NCBI GenBank assembly: GCA_000737985.1
Contig: JNVT01000026.1
Location: 26,741-90,740 of the forward strand
Origin: Gammaproteobacteria bacterium MFB021
GTDB taxonomy: Bacteria; Pseudomonadota; Gammaproteobacteria; Pseudomonadales; Halomonadaceae
Length of the DNA stretch: 64,000 nt
Reading direction: 5' to 3'
Made by a program: the position numbers and the translations under genes
Shown here: positions 1 through 8,637 of the stretch, in pieces
How positions within the stretch are numbered: position 1 is the first letter of the stretch
Layout: each line of letters starts with the position of its first letter
Notes under the pieces: generated by a model
Database searches by the model: none
Told to the model about the DNA's origin: nothing
The model's input: only the letters and a program-made list of their open reading frames with translations

Positions 1-246
1 GCGGCTGTCCAGGGCGAATTGGTGGCGATGGAGGTAATAGTCCTCGGCATTGAGGAAGCCGACATAGAGCCGTTCATCGTCTCGCCAGGCGCTAGCCCGG
101 AAGGCTTCATCGGCCGGCAGGAATTCCCGTTGAGCCGAGTTACTGAAGGTGGAGCCTTTGCCACCGCCCACGGGAAACTCTCCACGGGCCGCTACGGGTG
201 TAGCGACGAACAGCAGCACCAGTAGAAAAGCGAAGGCCGTGTTCAT
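1..246 (-). CDS. dsbD: Thiol:disulfide interchange protein DsbD, N-terminal part (cut by window edge)
   Basis: On the minus strand an ATG at 246 opens a frame that reads to the window edge without a stop. It encodes a signal peptide ([20 protein letters not shown]) and then a stretch with [13 protein letters not shown] and [10 protein letters not shown], which matches the start of the periplasmic alpha domain of DsbD. DsbD passes electrons from cytoplasmic thioredoxin across the inner membrane to periplasmic reductases such as DsbC, DsbG and CcmG. Its ATG overlaps the lgt stop codon (ATGA), so lgt and dsbD are translationally coupled, and the dsbE-type gene lies just upstream. Only about 82 residues are visible. 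The transmembrane core and C-terminal thioredoxin domain lie outside, so I cannot say whether the gene is intact. Confidence 0.85.
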   Translation of the reverse strand, partial: MNTAFAFLLVLLFVATPVAARGEFPVGGGKGSTFSNSAQREFLPADEAFRASAWRDDERLYVGFLNAEDYYLHRHQFALDSR

Positions 247-1055
247 GAGGTCGCCGCCGCCTTCGCCCTATCCACTGGCTGACGCCTCGACCAGATGACC
301 AGGGCCAGCCCCGCAATGAGCATCGGTAAGGTCAACAGTTGCCCCATGGTCAGCCAGCCGAAGGCGATGAACCCCAGTTGGGGGTCGGGCAGGCGCACGA
401 ACTCCACGCCGAAGCGGAAGGTGCCATAAAGCACCAGGAACAACCCCGAGATGAGCCCTCGCTGGCGCGGTCGGCGCGACAACCACCACAGCACGGCAAA
501 CAGTACTACCCCTTCCAGGGCGAACTCGTAGAGCGCTGAAGGGTGGCGCGGCTCCGGCCCCAGCCCCATCATGGGAGGGAAGACCATCGCCCAAGGGATA
601 TCGCTGACCCTTCCCGGCAACTCGTGATTGATGAAGTTGCCGAGGCGCCCGGCACCCAGGCCGATCGGCACTAGCGGGGCGATGAAATCGGTCAACTGAA
701 AGAAGGCCAGGCAGTGCTTGCGGGCAAACAGCCATGCCGCGAGCAACACACCGGCCAGGCCGCCATGAAAGCTCATGCCGCCGTCCCAGATTCTGAAGAG
801 CCACAGTGGGTTGGCCAGCAGTTGCTCGAGCCCGTAGAACAGCGCATAGCCCAGACGACCACCGAGGATGATCCCCATGGCACCGTAAAAGATCAGATCG
901 CCGATATCATCGTGATTCAGGTCCAGGCGGTGGGCACGACGACGCCCCAGCCACCAGGCGGCGACCAGCCCGACTACGTACATCAGGCCGTACCAGTGAA
1001 TCTGTACTGGCCCCAGAGAAATGGCCACGGGATCAATCTGAGGATATTGCAGCAT
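243..1055 (-). CDS. lgt: Prolipoprotein diacylglyceryl transferase
   Basis: This 270-residue integral membrane enzyme transfers diacylglycerol from phosphatidylglycerol to the lipobox cysteine of prolipoproteins, the first step of lipoprotein maturation. Family hallmarks are visible: [10 protein letters not shown], the MSFHGGLAG segment and the Lgt signature [14 protein letters not shown], then HPSALYEF and several hydrophobic helices. Length is normal for the family. The gene lies in a run on the minus strand, dsbE-lgt-dsbD, and its stop overlaps the dsbD start. Lgt is normally an essential single-copy housekeeping gene, often next to thyA. Finding it beside a copper ATPase, with lspA and lnt elsewhere on the same island, suggests this is an accessory copy. 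That inference needs the rest of the genome to confirm. Confidence 0.93.
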   Translation of the reverse strand: MLQYPQIDPVAISLGPVQIHWYGLMYVVGLVAAWWLGRRRAHRLDLNHDDIGDLIFYGAMGIILGGRLGYALFYGLEQLLANPLWLFRIWDGGMSFHGGLAGVLLAAWLFARKHCLAFFQLTDFIAPLVPIGLGAGRLGNFINHELPGRVSDIPWAMVFPPMMGLGPEPRHPSALYEFALEGVVLFAVLWWLSRRPRQRGLISGLFLVLYGTFRFGVEFVRLPDPQLGFIAFGWLTMGQLLTLPMLIAGLALVIWSRRQPVDRAKAAATS

Positions 1056-1123
1056 AAGCCTTCCTTATCTGACCGTTACCGGCCGCGTTATCAATAAAAG
1101 TAACTTTCAGCACGCTCGATGAC

Positions 1124-1651
1124 TCATTGCTGCCATTTTTCTATCTCCTGAATAACTTTCTCAACATCCTCGGGAGTGATATAGCCCGTATGCTTATAGC
1201 GGATAATGCCCTCGGTATCGACGAGGAAAGTCTCTGGCACACCATAGACACCTAGCTCGAACCCAAGATCGCCATCCGGATCAAAAATATTGACTTCGAA
1301 AGGTCGTCCAAAATGGTCAAGAAACTCCAGCCCCTTGGCACGGGTGTCCTTGTAGTTGATGCCAATCAAGCGCACACCACGTTCGGCCAGTGTCAGCAAC
1401 TGGGGCATCTCTTCCTTACAGGTTGGACACCACTCCGCCCAGACATTGACCAGCGTGACCTCACCCTTGAGGAGGGACTCGTCAACACGGCGTGAGGGGG
1501 CTTCCAGAGTTGTCAGGGTAAAGGGTGGGAAATGCTTGGCCAGTAGAGCCGAATCGCGAGCGAAAGGATTCATTTCCAAACCACGATAGAGGAAGAACCC
1601 CAGTCCCAGGAAAACCAACAGAGGAATAAGCAGTAACAGTCGCCGTTTCAC
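1124..1651 (-). CDS. dsbE: DsbE/CcmG-type periplasmic thioredoxin
   Basis: This 175-residue protein has one N-terminal membrane anchor ([18 protein letters not shown]) followed by a thioredoxin fold. The active site is WCPTC, the CcmG/DsbE form, and [12 protein letters not shown] carries the cis-proline loop and acidic groove typical of CcmG. Such proteins reduce apocytochrome c thiols or other periplasmic disulfides and are recharged by DsbD, encoded two genes downstream on the same strand. No other cytochrome c maturation genes are near, so a general periplasmic reductase tied to metal stress is as likely as a role in cytochrome c assembly. It heads the dsbE-lgt-dsbD run and points away from the copper ATPase pseudogene. 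Confidence 0.85.
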   Translation of the reverse strand: MKRRLLLLIPLLVFLGLGFFLYRGLEMNPFARDSALLAKHFPPFTLTTLEAPSRRVDESLLKGEVTLVNVWAEWCPTCKEEMPQLLTLAERGVRLIGINYKDTRAKGLEFLDHFGRPFEVNIFDPDGDLGFELGVYGVPETFLVDTEGIIRYKHTGYITPEDVEKVIQEIEKWQQ

Positions 1652-1684
1652 GTATGCGTCTCACAGGATGTCAGCTGTCATGGT

Positions 1685-1875
1685 TCATGTATTCCGAGCC
1701 CAGACGAGTTTTGCCAGGATCGGCAGGAGCGTGATGCCACTGATCAGAATCAACGCGACCGCGAGGCCGTGGGAGTCGGTAGCTATGAGTATCTCCCCGA
1801 ACATGACGATCAACTACGCCGTCGGAAGTACGCCAGCCAGCGTGGCAATCAAGAAACGCCACCGACCACGCAACA
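1685..1875 (-). pseudogene. Remnant of a TVP38/TMEM64-family membrane protein
   Basis: Between dsbE and the copper ATPase the minus strand encodes a hydrophobic stretch, [13 protein letters not shown], an in-frame TAG, then [17 protein letters not shown] and [17 protein letters not shown] before a TGA at 1687. The GVLP-T motif followed by a glycine-rich helix resembles the C-terminal half of TVP38/TMEM64 (DedA-like) proteins, which often travel with mercury and other metal resistance genes. No start codon or upstream half is present, and the frame holds an internal stop, so this would be a decayed fragment. The family assignment is from memory of the motif and is tentative. Confidence 0.4.
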
Positions 1876-1904
1876 GAAACCTTTTGTACAATGGAGGGTT
1901 CTTC

Positions 1905-4304
1905 ATGGAAAAAGACCCCGTTTGTGGCATGAGCGTCGATCCCGCCTCGACGGAGAGCGTCGAGCATCGCGGTGAGCGTTACTATTTCTGTAGCAAGCAG
2001 TGCGACGAGCACTTTCGCGAGGATCCAGGCGCCGTGCTTGCCGCCACCTCGGCGGCTGCGTCGAAGCCCAGTGGCAAGGCCAATTATTTCTGCCCCATGT
2101 GTTCTGGCGTAGAGAGCGAGGAGCCGGGGGAGTGTCCCAAGTGCGGCATGGCGCTGGAACCCGTCAAGCCGCAACCGTCGTCGAGGGTCCAGTATACCTG
2201 CCCCATGCATCCGGAGGTGCGGCAGGATGAGCCCGGCGACTGCCCCAAGTGTGGCATGGCACTCGAGCTCACCCGCGTTTCCGGAGAGGAACGCAGCTTC
2301 GAGTTTCTCGAGATGTTCCGACGCTTCTGGGTGGGCGGCCTGCTGACGCTGCCGGTGTTGTTCGTCGCCATGGGCAGCGTGCTGCCCGGTATCGGCCCTT
2401 GGGTGGATGAGGTGCTGCCCGCCGGCAGTGGTCACTGGATCGAACTGATCTTTGCCACGCCCGTGGTGCTATGGGCCGGATGGCCATTCTTCCTGCGTGG
2501 TTGGAAGTCCCTCGTCACACGCAACCTCAGCATGTTCACGCTGATCGCCCTCGGTGTGGGGGCGGCCTATGGCTACAGTGTCGTCGCCACGCTCGCCCCT
2601 GGGATATTCCCGGCCACTTTCCGTGACGCCGATGGCTCGGTCGGCGTGTATTTCGAGGCGGCGGCGGTGATCGTCGTGCTGATCCTGCTCGGTCAAGTGA
2701 TCGAGGCCCGCGCCCGCGAGAAGACCGGCAGTGCGCTGCGCGCGATCCTCGATCTCGCGCCGCCGACCGCACGACGCATCGATGCCGAGGGCAATGACGA
2801 GGAGGTCTCGCTCGACGAGCTGTGTACCGGTGACCGTCTACGGGTACGCCCCGGTGACAAGGTGCCGGTCGATGGCGAGGTGCTCGAAGGCCACAGCACG
2901 CTGGACGAATCGATGGTGACCGGGGAGTCCCTTCCCGTCGAGAAGCGCGAGGGCGACACGGTCATCGGCGGCACCGTGAGTGGTCAGGGCAGCTTCGTCA
3001 TGCGCGCCGACAAGGTCGGCGAGGACACGGTGCTTTCGCAGATCGCGGAAATGGTGGCCGAAGCGCAGCGTTCGCAGCCGCCCGTTCAGCGGCTTGCCGA
3101 TGTGGTCGCCGGCTATTTCGTCCCCGCGGTGGTTATCGTGGCGATCCTGGCATTTATTGCCTGAGGGATCTGGGGGCCACCGCCGGCGATGGCCTACGCG
3201 GTGATCGCCGCGGTATCGGTGCTGATCATCGCGTGTCCCTGTGCGCTCGGCTTGGCGACGCCGATGTCGATCCAGGTTGGGGTCGGTCGCGGGGCCCGGG
3301 CGGGCGTGTTGATCAAGAATGCCGAGGCACTGGAACGTTTCGAGAAAGTCGACACCCTGGTCGTCGACAAGACCGGCACCCTCACAGAGGGTAAACCCCG
3401 GGTCGTATCCCTCAAGCCCGTTTCCGGCAGTGATGAAGCGCAGTTGCTGCAACTTGCCGGCAGCCTCGAGCGAGGCAGCGAACATCCGTTGGCCGAGGCC
3501 ATTGTCAGTGCTGCGCAAGAGCATCATGTCGAGCTGAGCGATGCCAGCGATTTCGAGGCGGTGACCGGCATGGGGGTCACCGGTCGGGTCGAAGGACGCG
3601 AGCTTGCGCTTGGCAATGCCCGGCTGCTCGAAACACGTGGTGTGGAGGCGCGGGAATGGACGCAGCGTGCCGAGACGCTGCAAGCCGAAGGGCAAACCGT
3701 GATGTTCCTGGTGGCCGATGATCAGGTCATGGGACTCATCGGTGTCGCGGACCCGATCAAGGAAACCACCGCACAGGCGATCCGGACGCTCAAAGAGGAT
3801 GGCCTGCGCCTGGTTATGCTCACCGGCGACAACCGTACCACCGCCGAAGCCGTGGCGCGCCAACTTGGTATCGACTAAATTGAAGCGGACGTACTGCCGG
3901 AAGATAAAGGGCGTATCGTGCGCGAGCATCGCGAGGCCGGGCGCGTGGTCGCCATGGCCGGCGACGGCGTCAATGACGCCCCCGCCCTGGCCGAGGCTGA
4001 CCTCGGTATCGCCATGGGCACGGGGACCGATGTCGCCATCCAGAGCGCGGGGGTGACTCTGGTGAGAGGGGATCTCTCCGGCATTGTTCGCTCCCGCCAT
4101 CTCAGTCGCTGGGTGATGCGCAATATCCGCCAGAACCTGTTTTTCGCCTTCGTCTACAACAGCCTGGGGGTGCCTCTGGCCGCCGGGGCGCTGTTTCCGT
4201 TCACCGGCTGGCTGCTCAGTCCCATCTACGCCGCCGCCGCGATGAGCCTGAGCTCGGTCTCGGTCATCGCCAACGCACTGCGGCTACGCGCCGCCAAGCT
4301 ATGA
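1905..4304 (+). pseudogene. copA: Copper-translocating P1B-type ATPase with YHS and metal-binding domains, interrupted by two in-frame stops
   Basis: One continuous 800-codon frame encodes a copper exporter of the YHS-containing CopA type. An ATG at 1905 with GGAGGG upstream starts it. Residues 3-40 form a YHS domain ([10 protein letters not shown]), and two Cys-rich metal-binding segments follow at about 59-85 and 96-121 (CPMC/CPKCGM and CPMHP/CPKCGM). Then come TGES, the CPC metal site ([13 protein letters not shown]), the DKTGTLTEG phosphorylation site, SEHPLAEA and [14 protein letters not shown] at 3162-3164 replaces the Trp expected before GIWGP. A TAA at 3876-3878 follows RQLGID and precedes [11 protein letters not shown]. 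All segments stay in the same frame, with no other decay. The three pieces (1905-3164, 3189-3878, 3918-4304) would not make a working pump unless both stops are read through or are sequencing errors. The intact multicopper oxidase follows 38 bases later. Confidence 0.9.
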
Positions 4305-4342
4305 GCCGGGGCCGCCGACAACCATAGAGGAGGGGGAGCATC

Positions 4343-5995
4343 ATGGCTTATGTCGACCTGCAGCGACGTAGCGTATTGCGCCGCATCGGCGGTGTGGCGG
4401 CGTTGTCGACCCTGGTGGGGGCCGGGGTATGGACCGGGAGATATCGCCCCGCTCTGCGGGCGGCGTCCGCGTCAACGGCCATGGAGGGGCCCTTCGACGT
4501 CGACCTGCGTGTGCGAGCCCGTCCCGACAAGGTGGCTATCCTGCCCGGTGCGCCGAGCGACGTCTGGCGCTACACGGCCGAGCGAATCGTCGGGCCTGAA
4601 GATACCCTGACGCCCGTGGGTGAGAGTTATACGGGGCCATTGATTCGCCTGCGTCGTGGTCAGCGCTTGCGGGTACGCATCGACAACGATCTCCCCGAAG
4701 ACACCACCGTGCATTGGCATGGTCTGCACGTACCACCGGACGTGGATGGTCAACCGCGCCTGCCGATCGCGCCAGCGACGAGCATGGCGGTCGCCTTCGA
4801 TGTCGTGGATCGTGCCGGTCTGTACTGGTACCACCCCCATCCTCACGGCCCCGATGGTGGCCGGGTTGGCTTTCAGAGTTACGCCGGCCTTGCCGGTCCA
4901 CTGATCATCAACGACGACGCCGAGCGTGCCTTGGAGCTCCCCGACGGAGAGCGGGAACTGGTCCTCATCCTGCAGGATCGCACCTTTAGCAATGGCAATG
5001 AGCTTCAGTACATCGACGATGGTGGCATGGGGGCGATGATGACCCGCATGCAGGGCTTTCGCGGGGAGCGGGTACTGGTGAACGGCCACCCGGACGCGCG
5101 ACGCGAGGTGTCCACGCAGCCATATCGATTGCGCCTGCTCAACGGCTCCAACTCGCGCATCTACAAGCTGGCCTGGAGCGATGGCCGGGCGGTGACCGTC
5201 ATCGGCACCGACGGTGGCCTGCTCGCCAAGCCCGAGCGGCGCCGCTCGGTCACACTGGCGCCGGCCCAACGGATCGATCTGTGGGTCGATTTTGGCGACA
5301 CCGAGCCGGGAGAGTCCGTACAGCTGGTGAGCGAGGAGTACCAACTCGGCATGATGGGCGAGCGAATGGGCGACATGATGGACCGGGGCATGATGGGCGA
5401 TCGAATGGGCGGCATGATGGATCGAGGGATGATGGGTGATCGAATGGGCGAGATGATGGATCGAGGCATGATGCGCGACATGATGGGAAGCGAGCGGCTC
5501 TCGCTAGTTACCTTCGCCGTCGTCGCACGGGCGAACGATGCGGAAACCCTGCCGGAACGCTTGGCTCAAGACCTGCCGGCCTCCCCGGTTCAGGCCGATA
5601 CGCCAGTACGCCGCTTCGAGCTGGGCATGCGCATGATGCAGGGGTTCACGATCAACGGCCGGCAGATGGAGGGCGCGACGGTGGCAGATGACGAGATCGT
5701 CCGGCTGGCGCAGACGGAGATCTGGGAGTTCGTCAACAACACCATGATGCCGCACCCCATGCACGTTCATGGACTGCAATTCCTGGTTCAGGAGCGGATA
5801 TCGGCGGGCGGCAAGACGGACCTGCACGATGGGATCATCGACGCGGGATTGCATGACACGGTGCTGGTGTTCCCGGAGGAACGGGTGCGCATCGCTCTGA
5901 CCTTCAAGGACTTCGAGGGGTTCTACATGTACCACTGCCACACCATGGAGCATGAGGATGCCGGTATGATGCGCTACTTCAAGGTGGTGGCATAA
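4343..5995 (+). CDS. Multicopper oxidase, CueO/CopA type, with Met-rich repeats
   Basis: This 550-residue periplasmic copper oxidase probably oxidises Cu(I) to the less harmful Cu(II). The N-terminus has a twin-arginine-like signal (QRRSVLRRIGG), consistent with export of a folded cofactor protein. Copper ligands are in place: HWHG at about 123, WYHPHPHG at about 163, HPMHVHG at about 470 and HCHTMEHE at about 530, giving the type 1 and trinuclear sites. Between the second and third domains, residues 337-380 are a Met-Gly-Asp-Arg-rich insert built from 13-residue repeats, comparable in position and nature to the Met-rich copper-binding loop of CueO. AGGAGGGGG precedes the ATG. The gene sits directly after the broken copper ATPase and probably shared its transcript. 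Confidence 0.93.
   Translation: MAYVDLQRRSVLRRIGGVAALSTLVGAGVWTGRYRPALRAASASTAMEGPFDVDLRVRARPDKVAILPGAPSDVWRYTAERIVGPEDTLTPVGESYTGPLIRLRRGQRLRVRIDNDLPEDTTVHWHGLHVPPDVDGQPRLPIAPATSMAVAFDVVDRAGLYWYHPHPHGPDGGRVGFQSYAGLAGPLIINDDAERALELPDGERELVLILQDRTFSNGNELQYIDDGGMGAMMTRMQGFRGERVLVNGHPDARREVSTQPYRLRLLNGSNSRIYKLAWSDGRAVTVIGTDGGLLAKPERRRSVTLAPAQRIDLWVDFGDTEPGESVQLVSEEYQLGMMGERMGDMMDRGMMGDRMGGMMDRGMMGDRMGEMMDRGMMRDMMGSERLSLVTFAVVARANDAETLPERLAQDLPASPVQADTPVRRFELGMRMMQGFTINGRQMEGATVADDEIVRLAQTEIWEFVNNTMMPHPMHVHGLQFLVQERISAGGKTDLHDGIIDAGLHDTVLVFPEERVRIALTFKDFEGFYMYHCHTMEHEDAGMMRYFKVVA
5351..5484 (+). repeat. 39-bp tandem repeat inside the multicopper oxidase gene
   Basis: Three 39-bp units start at 5351, 5390 and 5429, with a partial fourth at 5468. 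Each begins ATGATGGGCGA and encodes a 13-residue Met-rich unit. The units differ at a few, mostly silent, positions. The repeat length is a multiple of three, so copy-number change would lengthen or shorten the Met-rich copper-binding loop without breaking the frame. Confidence 0.9.
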
Positions 5996-6050
5996 CGAAC
6001 CGGTCTGGTTTCGATCACACCGTATTTCGATCACCTGGCAACCACACGGG

Positions 6051-6683
6051 ATGACGATACAGATGTCCTTCTACGAGAATCGTGTTCTGCCGCATTTCCT
6101 CCACCTGGCGTGTGGCAACACGGTGGTCGATCGTCAGCGGGCGGCCGTGGTGCCGCAAGCCCGGGGCCGTGTTCTGGAGGTGGGTATGGGGTCCGGGCTC
6201 AATATTCCCCACTACGATCCGGACCGGGTCGAGCTGGTCTGGGGGCTCGAGCCTTCCGAAGGCATGCGACGCAAGGCCCGCCACAACGTCGCCAGCGCAC
6301 AGTTCGAGGTGCGCTGGCTGGACCTGCCGGGCGAGGAGGTCCCTCTCGACGACAACAGTGTCGATACCGTGGTGCTCACCTACACCCTGTGCACGATTCC
6401 GGACTGGCACCGGGCGTTGGAGCAGATGCGTCGCGTGCTCAAGCCGGGTGGCCAACTGCTGTTCTGCGAACACGGCACGGCGCCCGACGAAGCCGTACGC
6501 CAGTGGCAGCGCCGTATCAATCCCCTGTGGCGCAGAGTGGCGGGGGGCTGCCATCTCAACCGCGACATACCCGAGCTTATCGGGCACGCAGGCTTCGGTA
6601 TCCAGCGGATGGAGACGGGCTATCTTTCGAAGGTCCCGAGGTTCGCTGGCTTCAATTTCTGGGGGGGTGCTGTTCCCCGCTGA
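6051..6683 (+). CDS. Class I SAM-dependent methyltransferase (PE N-methyltransferase/UbiE-like)
   Basis: This 210-residue cytoplasmic protein has the class I SAM-binding motif VLEVGMGSGLNIPHY at about residues 40-55, an acidic loop GLEPSEGM, and the post-II motif RRVLKPGGQLLFCEHG. The C-terminal FAGFNFWGGAVPR resembles small methyltransferases that sit beside multicopper oxidases and copper ATPases in metal clusters. Substrates are uncertain; phospholipid or quinone head groups are possible. An alternative ATG lies at 6063 (MSFYENRV), which fits the usual family start as well as 6051. It follows the oxidase by 55 bases on the same strand and is probably co-transcribed. The IS remnant begins directly at its stop codon. 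Confidence 0.8.
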   Translation: MTIQMSFYENRVLPHFLHLACGNTVVDRQRAAVVPQARGRVLEVGMGSGLNIPHYDPDRVELVWGLEPSEGMRRKARHNVASAQFEVRWLDLPGEEVPLDDNSVDTVVLTYTLCTIPDWHRALEQMRRVLKPGGQLLFCEHGTAPDEAVRQWQRRINPLWRRVAGGCHLNRDIPELIGHAGFGIQRMETGYLSKVPRFAGFNFWGGAVPR

Positions 6684-7040
6684 TCAAGCTCGCGTGTAAT
6701 GAGGCGATTCCCCGAACAACTGGCCATCCACTTCGATGGCGGTGCCATCCACGAACACTGGCACATAGCTCAGGGTCTTGACCTGATAGTCCAGGATCGG
6801 CGGCGCCAAGTGCCTTGCCCAGTAGCGAGCGATGCTCTGGAGCGCGTCGAGGTGGACCGTCCCCATGCGTACCAGGTATTTGCCGAGGCGGCCTCTCGCC
6901 GGCACGGTCTCGATGCCCAGCAGCTTCGCCGTGACCGGATCCTGACGAAAGGCGTCCAGATCGGACGCGCGCCATTGCCCGTGGCGAGGGAGGCCACCAG
7001 GCTCCAGAGTGTCTTCGCAACACTGGCGTCGTGCTTGAGG
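6684..7040 (-). pseudogene. IS1380-family-like transposase fragment
   Basis: The minus strand reads WRASDLDAFRQDPVTAKLL, GIETVPARGRLGKYLVRMG and YVPVFVDGTAIEVDGQLF before a TGA at 6686. The LRRMG-like motif followed by VFVDGT.IEVDG resembles the N-terminal third of IS1380-family transposases, where the first catalytic Asp lies. The C-terminal two thirds are missing: the frame runs into the end of the neighbouring methyltransferase gene. No start codon or terminal inverted repeat is evident. It is best read as a scar of an old insertion. Family assignment is moderate; that it is a truncated transposase is more secure. Confidence 0.55.
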
Positions 7041-7098
7041 TGACTTTGCTAGGTGAACTGGCTCAGCAGGCCACTGAATAGCTATTAATAGACATTAT

Positions 7099-7995
7099 TT
7101 AACCCTTGAGCGCCAGAATGCGCCTGGCACCGTTGAGCACAATGACCCCCGCGATGGTGCCGATAATCAGATCCGGATAATTGGTTCCGGTCCACGCGAC
7201 CAAGGCGCCGGCGGTGATGACCCCCAGGTTGATCACCACGTCATTGGCCGAGAATATCCAGCTTGCCTTCATGTGCGCCCCGCCCTCTCGATGTTTGGAT
7301 ATCAGCAGCAGACAACTGGTATTGGCAATCAATGCGACGAATGCAATCGCCATCATCATCAGCGATTCAGGCTCGCTACCGAATACAAAGCGCCTGACCA
7401 CCTCTGCGAGTACGCCAACCGCCAGAATCAGTTGGAGCACACCTGCAAGATGCGCGGCACGCACCTGCATTTTTACGCTATGCCCAACCGCATACAGGGC
7501 GAGCCCGTACACGGCCGCATCGGCAAAATTGTCCAGGGATTCTCCAATCAGGCCGGTGGAGTGCGCGATCAGGCCGGCCGTCATTTCCACCACGAACAGG
7601 ACCGCATTGATACCGAGCAACCAACGCAGGGTGCCGGACTCCTGCGCGGCAGAGGCCGACGTGTCACCGACCGCCTTGATCGACTCAGGATCGGCAGCGG
7701 CCGTTTCCTGAAGCGAGGCTCCTAGCCCCAAGGTTGTCAGTTTTGCGGTGATGGGCTCGACCTCGCCGTCATGCACGACCTCTAATCGGCGGTTCGACAA
7801 GTCGAAGGACAGCACCCGAATCTCCTCAAAGCCGTTCAGGGCAAGGCGAATCATTCGCTCTTCCGATGGACAGTCCATCTTCGGCACGGCATAAACGCTG
7901 ACCCATTTCCCCGATGCTTCGGAGGAGCGACGCATATCGGTATCCGCTATGGGCGTCGCATCGCCGCCACAGGGGGCTCCACAGGTTTTGCTCAT
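7099..7995 (-). CDS. HMA-CDF fusion heavy-metal efflux transporter
   Basis: This 298-residue inner membrane protein joins an N-terminal heavy-metal-associated domain (VPKMDCPSEERMIRLAL, residues about 35-52) to a cation diffusion facilitator channel with the metal-binding signature ESLDNFADAAVYGLALY. Such proteins export divalent metals such as Zn, Cd or Co against the proton gradient. I place the start at the ATG at 7995 (MSKTCGAPC), because the upstream extension to 8040 would cross the MerR-type promoter at 8029-8059. A GGAG lies 7 bases before that ATG. The gene diverges from a CadR-like regulator, and the promoter between them is of the long-spacer type these regulators open when metal binds. 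The precise metal is not certain. Confidence 0.85.
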   Translation of the reverse strand: MSKTCGAPCGGDATPIADTDMRRSSEASGKWVSVYAVPKMDCPSEERMIRLALNGFEEIRVLSFDLSNRRLEVVHDGEVEPITAKLTTLGLGASLQETAAADPESIKAVGDTSASAAQESGTLRWLLGINAVLFVVEMTAGLIAHSTGLIGESLDNFADAAVYGLALYAVGHSVKMQVRAAHLAGVLQLILAVGVLAEVVRRFVFGSEPESLMMMAIAFVALIANTSCLLLISKHREGGAHMKASWIFSANDVVINLGVITAGALVAWTGTNYPDLIIGTIAGVIVLNGARRILALKG

Positions 7996-8028
7996 GATAC
8001 GACTCCACTTGAATATTATCGGGCTATC

Positions 8029-8059
8029 ATTTAAAACCATATAGTCACTATAAGGTCAA
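8029..8059 (-). promoter_or_regulatory. MerR/CadR-type metal-responsive promoter for the HMA-CDF gene
   Basis: On the minus strand a -35 TTGACC (8059-8054) and a -10 TTAAAT (8034-8029) are separated by 19 bases instead of 17. Between them lies a near-perfect dyad, CCTTATAGTGACTATATGG, closely resembling operators of CadR and PbrR. MerR-family activators untwist such overlong spacers when metal is bound. The adjacent divergent regulator gene is the natural partner. Confidence 0.75.
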
Positions 8060-8092
8060 CAGAGCGGAGAGAATCCGTTGAGGAGGAGCTTG

Positions 8093-8500
8093 GTGCGTAT
8101 TGGTCAGTTGGCAGAGTTGGTAGGGGTCGATACACAGACGATCCGCTTCTATGAACGACAGGGCCTGTTACCGTCGCCTGATCGGCAGGAGAACGGTTAC
8201 CGTGTCTATACCGAGGAACATGGTGAGCGGCTGGCTTTCATTTGTCGCTGCAGAATCCTGGACCTGTCGCTAGCAGAGATTCACGAGCTACAGAGGTATC
8301 AGGACGACCCTCACCAACCTTGTGCCGCCGTGAACGCTTTGCTCGATGATCACATCTCTCACGTGCGCTCGCAGATAACCGCTCTACAGGCGCTTGAGAA
8401 ACAACTCGTTTCACTGAGAGCGAGTTGCAACGATGGCCGGGAAGTTGAGGCGTGTGGGGTTCTTGCTGGAATTAGCGAGGGAAGCATGCACCAACAGTAG
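8093..8500 (+). CDS. MerR-family metal regulator, CadR/PbrR-like
   Basis: This 135-residue DNA-binding activator has the N-terminal winged helix-turn-helix (RIGQLAELVGVDTQTIRFYE, then NGYRVYTEE) and a long dimerisation helix ending in a Cys-rich metal site. Three cysteines are placed as in CadR and PbrR: QPCAAVNALLDDHI, then ASCNDG and EACGVL. That pattern suggests Cd(II), Pb(II) or Zn(II) sensing rather than copper. A GAGGAGG sits just before the GTG at 8093, which gives the canonical MRIGQLAEL start; a longer TTG start at 8078 would overlap the ribosome site. It diverges from the HMA-CDF exporter and should act on the promoter between them. Confidence 0.85.
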   Translation: MRIGQLAELVGVDTQTIRFYERQGLLPSPDRQENGYRVYTEEHGERLAFICRCRILDLSLAEIHELQRYQDDPHQPCAAVNALLDDHISHVRSQITALQALEKQLVSLRASCNDGREVEACGVLAGISEGSMHQQ

Positions 8501-8637
8501 GTTGACGCATCAACCATTAAATCCGGATACCCTCCCCAGCCGTGCATTAGAATGTACGAGAGTCTGAAGAAACGCCCCAGCGATCCTGTTCGCCAGGGCG
8601 CCGCTGTGCTGATGTATTGAACGCTACTCAGTCGCGG

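Noticed and set aside
3162..3164. Selenocysteine or programmed readthrough at the copper ATPase TGA
   Set aside because: Homologues have Trp at this place, a second stop (TAA) follows, and no selenocysteine insertion hairpin was evident, so nonsense mutation or error is simpler.
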